Origin: DAOTZU01 sp034433995
Lineage (GTDB): Bacteria; Chloroflexota; Anaerolineae; UBA1429
NCBI GenBank assembly: GCA_034433995.1
Contig: DAOTZU010000084.1
Span: 1-5,711, forward strand
Length of the DNA stretch: 5,711 nt
Direction of reading: 5' to 3'
Part shown: positions 1-5,711 of the stretch, piece by piece
How the letters are laid out: each line of letters opens with the position of its first letter
How positions within the stretch are numbered: position 1 is the stretch's first letter
Notes under the pieces: model-generated
What the model was told of the DNA's origin: nothing
What the model saw: the letters and a program-made list of their open reading frames with translations, nothing else
Database searches by the model: none
Translations under genes and position numbers: made by a program

Positions 1-1
1 G

Positions 2-1264
2 CCCAACGCCCGAGAAGCTTTGGCCTATCTCCATGCAGCCTGGCAGGGCTTTCCGGGGCGTAAGCTCAGGGTGATCGGCGTCACCGGCACCGACGGCAAG
101 ACCACCACCGTGCGCCTCATCGCCGGCATCCTGCGGGCGGCAGGGCACAAGGTGGCCTCCATTGATTCGGTGGCCGCCGAGATCGGCGGCGTGGAGTTGG
201 ATACCGGTTTTCACACCACCACCCCCGACGCGCCCGAGTTGCAGGGTTACTTGGCCCAGATGGTGGCGGTGGGCACAGAGTACGCCGTTTTGGAGACCAC
301 CTCCCACGGCCTAGCCCAACACCGGGTCACGGCCTGCGAATACGATATGGCCGTGGTGACCAACATCACCCACGACCATCTGGATTACCACGGCACCTAC
401 GAGGCCTACCGCGAGGCCAAGGCGCTGCTCTTTCGCGCGCTTCTCACGGCAGCGCGCAAGCCGGGGATGCCCAAGGTGGCCGTGCTCAACGCCGACGACG
501 CAGCTTATGACTATCTACGGGCCATCCCTGTGGAGCAGCAGATCAGCTACGGCCTGCGCCAACCCTCCCAGGTGACGGCGCGAGATATCTCCATTTCCCC
601 CGCCGGCCTGCATTTTTTGGCCGTGACCCCTGCCGCCGCGATCCCCCTCCGCTCGCCCTTGGTGGGGCGCTACAACGTGGCCAACATCCTCGCCGCCGTG
701 AGCGTGGCCTATGCCCTGGGGCTGGCTCCTGCCGCCATCCAGGAGGGCGTGGCGCGGGTGCAGGGCGTCAGAGGGCGGATGGAGCGTCTCCACCTGGGTC
801 AGCCTTTTACCGTGATCGTGGATTTTGCCCACACGCCCAACGCCTTGGAGAACGCTTTAACCACGGCGCGGGAACTGGCCGAGGGGCAGGTGATCGTGGT
901 CTTTGGCTGCGCCGGCCTGCGTGACCGGGCCAAGCGCCCGTGGATGGGCGAGGTGGCCGGCCGCCTGGCCGATCAAGTGGTGCTCACAGCGGAGGACCCC
1001 CGCACCGAGTCGGTGGAGGACATCATGGACGAGATCGCGGCCGGCTGCCTCCGGGCCGGCCGTGTGGAAGGAAAGGATTTTTGGCGCGTCGCCGACCGCG
1101 CCGAGGCCATCGCCCAGGCCCTGGCGTTGGCCCAAAAGGGCGACGTGGTGCTCGTCACCGGCAAGGGCCACGAGCGCTCCATGTGCTTCGGCACCTTGGA
1201 GCATCCTTGGAGCGACCACGAGGCCATCGCCCAGGCCTTGGCCAAGTTGGGCTACAGGAGCTAA
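2..1264 (+). CDS. murE: MurE-like UDP-N-acetylmuramyl-tripeptide synthetase, 5' end cut by window edge
   Basis: Mur ligase that uses ATP to join a diamino acid to UDP-MurNAc-L-Ala-D-Glu in the cytoplasm, the third stem-peptide step of peptidoglycan synthesis. Residues are numbered from the TTG codon at base 20. The central ATPase domain shows the P-loop GVTGTDGKTT (20-29), LETTSHGL (91-98), TNITHDHLDYHG (114-125) and Lys134 in EAKALLF, which matches the carbamylated lysine of the family. GRYNVAN (216-222) precedes the C-terminal domain, which has RGRMER (251-256), DFAHTPNA (from 268), EDPR (325-328) and GKGHE (381-385). The frame is open to the left edge, and the six codons before the TTG (PNAREA) fit the family consensus, so the TTG is not the true start. 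About 70-90 N-terminal residues lie outside. The usual DNPR diamino-acid motif is EDPR here, so the amino acid added (meso-DAP, ornithine, lysine) is uncertain. The family call is firm. Confidence 0.93.
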   Translation, partial: PNAREALAYLHAAWQGFPGRKLRVIGVTGTDGKTTTVRLIAGILRAAGHKVASIDSVAAEIGGVELDTGFHTTTPDAPELQGYLAQMVAVGTEYAVLETTSHGLAQHRVTACEYDMAVVTNITHDHLDYHGTYEAYREAKALLFRALLTAARKPGMPKVAVLNADDAAYDYLRAIPVEQQISYGLRQPSQVTARDISISPAGLHFLAVTPAAAIPLRSPLVGRYNVANILAAVSVAYALGLAPAAIQEGVARVQGVRGRMERLHLGQPFTVIVDFAHTPNALENALTTARELAEGQVIVVFGCAGLRDRAKRPWMGEVAGRLADQVVLTAEDPRTESVEDIMDEIAAGCLRAGRVEGKDFWRVADRAEAIAQALALAQKGDVVLVTGKGHERSMCFGTLEHPWSDHEAIAQALAKLGYRS

Positions 1265-1935
1265 CGGGTGCGCCCGACGATGGTGATCTGCCCCTGCCCC
1301 AGACGGATCTCCTGAAAAATGATATTGTCCACCGGGATGGGGATACCTTGCGGTTGGGACATCTGCTGCAGGATCTGTTCGATGAGCGATTTGGCGATGG
1401 TTCGGGTGAAGCCCGTGACCGAAGGATCCAATGAGACATTCTCCACCCGCAAATAAGCCTTGCCATCGGCCACGACAAAGGTGCCCTGCACCGTCAACCC
1501 GATGGTGAGGCCCGTATCCTTTTGGGTGGCCGTGAACTGGGCGATGGCCAGATCAGGGGTGAGGGTGAGGCGCGCATCGCGCACGCTAACGCCCTGATCT
1601 GTGAACACTTGATCGGCCAAATATTCGTTGATCTCTTGTTCGCTCCAAACGACGGTGAAATCCTTATTGGGCTCCTTGGGGATGGCGGCCAACCCGCTCC
1701 CCGGCGCCGCCGAGGGCGCCTTGGTGGGCACCGGCAACGTGGCCTTGGGCGTGATGGAAGGGGCGAGGGTCACCTCTGCGCCTTTCGCGGCCACCTTGGG
1801 GGTGGGGCTGGGGCGCTGGCCCTGGCGCTTGGCCAACAGATTGCCGCAAGAGCAGGCCGAAACCGCCATATAGATCACCAAAAGTACCCCCCACAGCCAG
1901 GCGCGCCGCCACGGGGGCATTGCTCGAGTCGTCAT
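1261..1935 (-). CDS. Uncharacterised lipoprotein with Pro/Thr-rich linker and LmeA/DUF2993-like C-terminal domain
   Basis: Predicted envelope protein of 224 residues. The N-terminus has basic residues (RR at 10-11), a hydrophobic stretch (about 12-27) and a lipobox-like VSAC (25-28), so Cys28 is the likely lipidated residue and the protein is probably anchored on the outer face of the membrane. Residues about 38-90 form a low-complexity Pro/Thr/Ala/Lys linker. Residues about 92-224 look like a folded alternating-strand domain: an opening helix (WSEQEINEYLAD), strands, VADGKAYLRV, a helix near 179-193, and a closing strand ending QITIVG. This pattern recalls lipid-binding LmeA/DUF2993 or YpmS-type domains, but that is by eye and tentative. 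The ATG at 1935 was chosen because GAGGGAG lies 8 bases upstream. A TTG at 1974 would add 13 residues without such a site and would place a strong hairpin inside the gene. The function is unknown. Confidence 0.8.
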   Translation of the reverse strand: MTTRAMPPWRRAWLWGVLLVIYMAVSACSCGNLLAKRQGQRPSPTPKVAAKGAEVTLAPSITPKATLPVPTKAPSAAPGSGLAAIPKEPNKDFTVVWSEQEINEYLADQVFTDQGVSVRDARLTLTPDLAIAQFTATQKDTGLTIGLTVQGTFVVADGKAYLRVENVSLDPSVTGFTRTIAKSLIEQILQQMSQPQGIPIPVDNIIFQEIRLGQGQITIVGRTR

Positions 1936-1943
1936 CCTCTTCA

Positions 1944-1950
1944 CTCCCTC
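1944..1950 (-). promoter_or_regulatory. Ribosome binding site of the lipoprotein gene
   Basis: On the minus strand GAGGGAG sits 8 bases before the ATG at 1935. It decides this start over the upstream in-frame TTG at 1974 and the downstream ATG at 1920, neither of which has a comparable site at good spacing. Confidence 0.65.
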
Positions 1951-1951
1951 G

Positions 1952-1970
1952 GTCCGGCCTCGCGCCGGAC
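1952..1970 (-). repeat. GC-rich perfect hairpin between ald and the lipoprotein gene
   Basis: GTCCGGC and GCCGGAC form a perfect 7-bp inverted repeat around a 5-base loop. It lies in the 55-base gap between the ald stop and the lipoprotein ATG, just ahead of the ribosome binding site. No U tract follows on either strand, so it is not a standard intrinsic terminator. It could mark an mRNA processing or stability element, or partly separate expression of the last gene from the rest of the operon; both roles are inference. Confidence 0.5.
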
Positions 1971-1990
1971 ACAAGATCGCCCCTAAAGGG

Positions 1991-3100
1991 CTAGATCAGC
2001 TCCATCACCGGCCGGTAGGCCAGGCCAAAAGTCTCGGCCACCGCCTTGTGGGTCACATGGCCACCATAGGTGTTGACCCCCAGGCGCAGCGCCTCATCTT
2101 TGCGGATGGCCTCCTCCAATCCCAACTCGGCCAGCTTGAGCACATACGGCAAGGTGGCGTTGGAGAGGGCATAGGTGGACGTGCGCGGCACAGCGCCGGG
2201 GATATTGGGCACGGCATAATGGATCACGCCGTGGACGGTATAGGTAGGGGCGCTATGGCTGGTGGGCTGGATGGTCTCGATGCACCCGCCTTGGTCCACG
2301 GCCACATCAATGACCACCGATCCAGGCGCCATGGAGGCGATCATCTCCTCCGTCACCAAGCGCGGCGCCTTGGCGCCGGGCAACAGGACGGCCCCGATGA
2401 CCAATTCCGCGCGGCGCACCGCCTCGGCGATGTTACGCCGGTTGGAGGCGATGGTGCTCAAATTGCCGCGCATCACCTGGTCCAGATAACGCAGGCGCTC
2501 CAGGTTGACATCAATCACCGTCACCCGGGCGCCCATCCCCAGGGCGATCTGGGCCGCGTTGGTGCCCACGGTGCCCCCTCCCAAGATGACCACGCTGGCC
2601 GGCCGCACGCCGGGCACGCCGCCGAGCAAAATGCCCCGGCCGCCTTCCGTCTCTTGCAGATAATGGGCGCCGATCTGCACGGCCATCCTGCCTGCCACCT
2701 CGCTCATAGGCGTGAGGAGCGGCAGCGAACCGTTGGCGAGCTGCACCGTCTCATAGGCGATGGCGCGCACCTGGCGCTCCACCAAGGTACGGGTGAGCCG
2801 CTCATCCGCGGCCAGGTGCAGGTAGGTAAAGAGGATCAAGCCAGGACGCAGGTAGGCATATTCAGCGGGCAAAGGCTCCTTGACCTTCAGGACCATCTCC
2901 GCCTGGTAGGCCTCGGCGGCGCTGGCGACGATGGTGGCCCCGCCCTGAGCATACTGCTCGTCGCTGAAACCGCTGCCCACCCCCGCCCCGCGCTCGATCA
3001 GCACTTGGTGGCCGGCGTGCACCAACGATTCCGCCCCGCCGGGCGTCAGCGCCACACGATACTCTTTATCCTTGATCTCTTTGGGCACCCCGATAATCAT
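1991..3100 (-). CDS. ald: NAD-dependent alanine dehydrogenase
   Basis: Catalyses reversible oxidative deamination of L-alanine to pyruvate and ammonium with NAD+ in the cytoplasm, normally as an oligomer (hexamer in known members). The full-length 369-residue protein matches the family from MIIGVPKEIK to its C-terminus. Numbered from the ATG at 3100, the expected active-site residues are present: Arg15 (KDKEYR), Lys74 (KVKEP), His95 (FTYLHLA) and Asp269 (VAVDQGG). The Rossmann motif GGGTVG is at 174-179, and Asp197 (TVIDVN) closes the next strand, which favours NAD over NADP. The conserved PMSEVAGR, GGVPGV and TSTYALSNATLPYV segments are intact. Two ATGs lie six bases apart. The second, at 3100, is preferred because the Shine-Dalgarno sequence directly abuts the first and because it puts the arginine at position 15 as in characterised enzymes. 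It is 21 bases downstream of the nucleotidyltransferase stop, so co-transcription is likely. Confidence 0.96.
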   Translation of the reverse strand: MIIGVPKEIKDKEYRVALTPGGAESLVHAGHQVLIERGAGVGSGFSDEQYAQGGATIVASAAEAYQAEMVLKVKEPLPAEYAYLRPGLILFTYLHLAADERLTRTLVERQVRAIAYETVQLANGSLPLLTPMSEVAGRMAVQIGAHYLQETEGGRGILLGGVPGVRPASVVILGGGTVGTNAAQIALGMGARVTVIDVNLERLRYLDQVMRGNLSTIASNRRNIAEAVRRAELVIGAVLLPGAKAPRLVTEEMIASMAPGSVVIDVAVDQGGCIETIQPTSHSAPTYTVHGVIHYAVPNIPGAVPRTSTYALSNATLPYVLKLAELGLEEAIRKDEALRLGVNTYGGHVTHKAVAETFGLAYRPVMELI

Positions 3101-3106
3101 GCTCAT

Positions 3107-3113
3107 CTCCTTT
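3107..3113 (-). promoter_or_regulatory. Ribosome binding site of ald, decides the start
   Basis: AAAGGAG on the minus strand directly touches the ATG at 3106 (spacing zero) but is 6 bases from the ATG at 3100. The second ATG is therefore the likely start, removing Met-Ser from the longest reading. Confidence 0.75.
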
Positions 3114-3121
3114 GATGATAA

Positions 3122-4111
3122 TCAGACCGTCTCTTCGTTGAGGTCAATGGAATCGTTATCGCCGATATTCAGCCTGCGGAAGGCCCCTTTGATCCGGGCG
3201 TACCGCCCGATGAGGGAATGCTCGATGACCACATTCTCGATCACCGAGCCCGCGTCCACGATGGCATCGCGGATGATGGCGTTGCGGAGCTGCACATCCT
3301 CGCAGAGGGTGACATAGGGGCCCACAATGGCGTTCTCGATCTTGGCCGTGGGCGCGATGTACACCGGTGGGATCAGCAGCGCATCCTGGACGGGGACCAC
3401 CTGGGCGTGGCCATGCTCCAGCAGGTAACGGTTGGTGTGCAAGAGGGTCTCCGGCTCGCCGCAATCTTCCCACACCGGCACCGTCTCGGCCACAAAATGC
3501 GCCCCCCGATCGATCATGATCTGTAAAGCATCGGCCAGGTAATACTCGCCTTTGGTCTGTAAATGGTGGTCCAGAAGATAAGTGATGGCCTCGACCAGGG
3601 CCGCGCCATCGCGGATATAGTACAGGCCGATCACCGCCTTGCGGTGCTCGAACCCCTGGGGTTTCTCGATCAAGCGCACCACCCGGCCGGCCTCCTCGAT
3701 GACCACGCCAAAGCGGCGCGGATCCTCCACCTCCTTGACAAAAAGGACGCCATCCTCCTGTCGCTCGGCCAGATGGGTCAGATCGGCCTCAAAGAGGGTA
3801 TCCACAAAGATGATCAGACAGGGGCCGCTGAGGTGTTCTTTGGCCAGATAAAGGGCGTGGGCCTGCCCTTTGAGCTCCTTTTGCACCACGTAATGGGCCG
3901 GAAAGCGATAATGGGCCTGGACATACTCTTGAATCTGCTCCCCCAGCCAGCCGACGATGAACACCGCCTCGGTGATCTCCAGGGGGGCGAGCTTGTCCAG
4001 GATGTGCCCCAGGATGGGCTTGCCGGCCACGTTGAGCAGGGGTTTGGGCTTGGACCAGGTGTGGGGGCGCATGCGCTTGCCGAAACCGGCCAGAGGGATG
4101 ATGACTTTCAT
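3122..4111 (-). CDS. Sugar-1-phosphate nucleotidyltransferase with left-handed beta-helix tail
   Basis: Transfers a nucleoside monophosphate from NTP to a sugar-1-phosphate, giving an activated sugar for polysaccharide, glycolipid or cell-wall synthesis in the cytoplasm. The 329-residue protein has an N-terminal nucleotidyltransferase fold (about 1-235): the nucleotide-binding loop LAGFGKRMRP (7-16), KPKPLL (21-26), Asp104 in FVDTLF as likely metal ligand, EKP (149-151) and WEDCGEPETLL (214-224). Residues about 245-315 carry hexapeptide-type repeats (YIAPTAKI, AIVGPYVTL, AIVDAGSVI) of a left-handed beta-helix. It resembles glucose-1-phosphate thymidylyltransferase and GlmU-like enzymes, but the base and sugar cannot be read from the sequence. 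The Val before Asp104 is unusual, as most relatives have Gly. The ATG at 4111 begins the family N-terminus MKVIIPLAGFG and has GGAGG 11 bases upstream. The frame stays open another 65 codons into gatA, but that part looks out-of-frame and is not included. Confidence 0.92.
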   Translation of the reverse strand: MKVIIPLAGFGKRMRPHTWSKPKPLLNVAGKPILGHILDKLAPLEITEAVFIVGWLGEQIQEYVQAHYRFPAHYVVQKELKGQAHALYLAKEHLSGPCLIIFVDTLFEADLTHLAERQEDGVLFVKEVEDPRRFGVVIEEAGRVVRLIEKPQGFEHRKAVIGLYYIRDGAALVEAITYLLDHHLQTKGEYYLADALQIMIDRGAHFVAETVPVWEDCGEPETLLHTNRYLLEHGHAQVVPVQDALLIPPVYIAPTAKIENAIVGPYVTLCEDVQLRNAIIRDAIVDAGSVIENVVIEHSLIGRYARIKGAFRRLNIGDNDSIDLNEETV

Positions 4112-4122
4112 TGTCCGATGAG

Positions 4123-4127
4123 CCTCC
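4123..4127 (-). promoter_or_regulatory. Ribosome binding site of the nucleotidyltransferase gene
   Basis: GGAGG on the minus strand lies 11 bases before the ATG at 4111, a little long but usable. It falls in the 46-base gap after gatA and supports a start at 4111 instead of the longer reading beginning at 4306 inside gatA. Confidence 0.6.
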
Positions 4128-4157
4128 GTCTTTGGATGGACCCGCGCCGCTCGCGCC

Positions 4158-5612
<1,455 letters not shown>

Positions 5613-5620
5613 GGGCGGTT

Positions 5621-5627
5621 ACCTCCC
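5621..5627 (-). promoter_or_regulatory. Ribosome binding site of gatA, supporting a TTG start
   Basis: GGGAGGT on the minus strand, with its GGAGG core 9 bases before the TTG at 5612. It supports the rare start codon. The site can pair with the CCGCCC just before the TTG (bases 5613-5627) in a short stem with one A-G mismatch. Confidence 0.65.
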
Positions 5628-5658
5628 GGTGGATAGATGGCAAACGGGCGCGCAAACC

Positions 5659-5711
5659 CTATTCCAAGATGGGCTTGACGCGGAAATAGTGATCCCGCCG
5701 TCCAGGGGCGT
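5659..5711 (-). CDS. gatC: GatC, amidotransferase subunit C, C-terminal tail only
   Basis: The last 16 codons and a TAG stop are visible, reading APGRRDHYFRVKPILE. The YFRVxxILE ending is the typical C-terminus of GatC, the small (about 95-residue) subunit that wraps around and stabilises the GatA-GatB pair. Position 46 bases upstream of gatA on the same strand matches the common gatC-gatA order. The rest of the gene lies beyond the right edge. The short length limits sequence evidence, but motif and context together make the call strong. Confidence 0.88.
   Translation of the reverse strand, partial: APGRRDHYFRVKPILE

Noticed and set aside
20..22. TTG as the true start of murE
   Set aside because: The frame continues to the window edge, the six upstream codons match the family, and a start here would remove the N-terminal substrate-binding domain of a Mur ligase.
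1265..1276. CGGG-TGCG-CCCG as a terminator between murE and the lipoprotein gene
   Set aside because: Only a 4-bp stem, no U tract on either strand, and it lies inside the lipoprotein coding sequence.
1936..1974. TTG start adding 13 residues to the lipoprotein
   Set aside because: There is no good ribosome binding site at suitable spacing, it would include the strong hairpin in the coding region, and it would put an unusual Arg/Gly-rich stretch before the signal sequence.
2048..3115. A 355-codon open frame on the + strand antisense to ald
   Set aside because: Same pattern: a low-complexity, His/Gly/Gln-rich product with no domain, fully explained as the reverse shadow of ald.
5636..5658. 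Direct repeat GTTTGC twice, 12 bases apart, between gatC and gatA
   Set aside because: A 6-base repeat is too short to separate from chance, and no known regulatory motif fits.

Overview
The window is GC-rich, tightly packed bacterial chromosome with six protein genes, two of them cut by the window edges. One gene (murE-like) runs on the + strand at the left. The other five run on the - strand and, read right to left, are gatC (tail only), gatA, a sugar-1-phosphate nucleotidyltransferase with a left-handed beta-helix tail, ald (alanine dehydrogenase), and a small uncharacterised lipoprotein. No RNA gene, CRISPR array, insertion sequence, prophage or origin was seen, and no intergenic stretch exceeds 60 bases.

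The organism is most likely a member of Chloroflexota (Anaerolineae-like). This is an inference from the Pro/Thr-rich linker of the lipoprotein, the style of the MurE-like ligase (GTDGKTT P-loop and an EDPR specificity motif in place of DNPR), and separate gatC and gatA genes without gatB next to them. A search would be needed to confirm it. GatCA implies that Asn-tRNA and/or Gln-tRNA is made by the indirect amidation route.

Layout: 2-1264 (+) is murE-like and lacks its N-terminal domain because of the window edge. It converges on the lipoprotein gene (1261-1935, -), and the two stop codons overlap by four bases. Next to the right are ald (1991-3100, -), the nucleotidyltransferase (3122-4111, -), gatA (4158-5612, -) and the gatC tail (5659-5711, -). 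The - strand genes are spaced 21 to 55 bases apart, each with its own Shine-Dalgarno sequence, and look like one transcription unit. The only strong hairpin lies just before the lipoprotein gene and lacks a U tract.

How the genes work together: GatCA completes charged tRNA for translation. Ald links L-alanine to pyruvate. The nucleotidyltransferase supplies an activated sugar, and MurE adds the third residue of the peptidoglycan stem peptide. This reads as a housekeeping neighbourhood mixing translation, amino-acid metabolism and cell-envelope supply. I found no convincing new biological system. The points most worth checking are the altered MurE specificity motif, the uncharacterised lipoprotein, the nucleotidyltransferase with Val in place of the usual Gly before its metal-binding Asp, and several start-site corrections.
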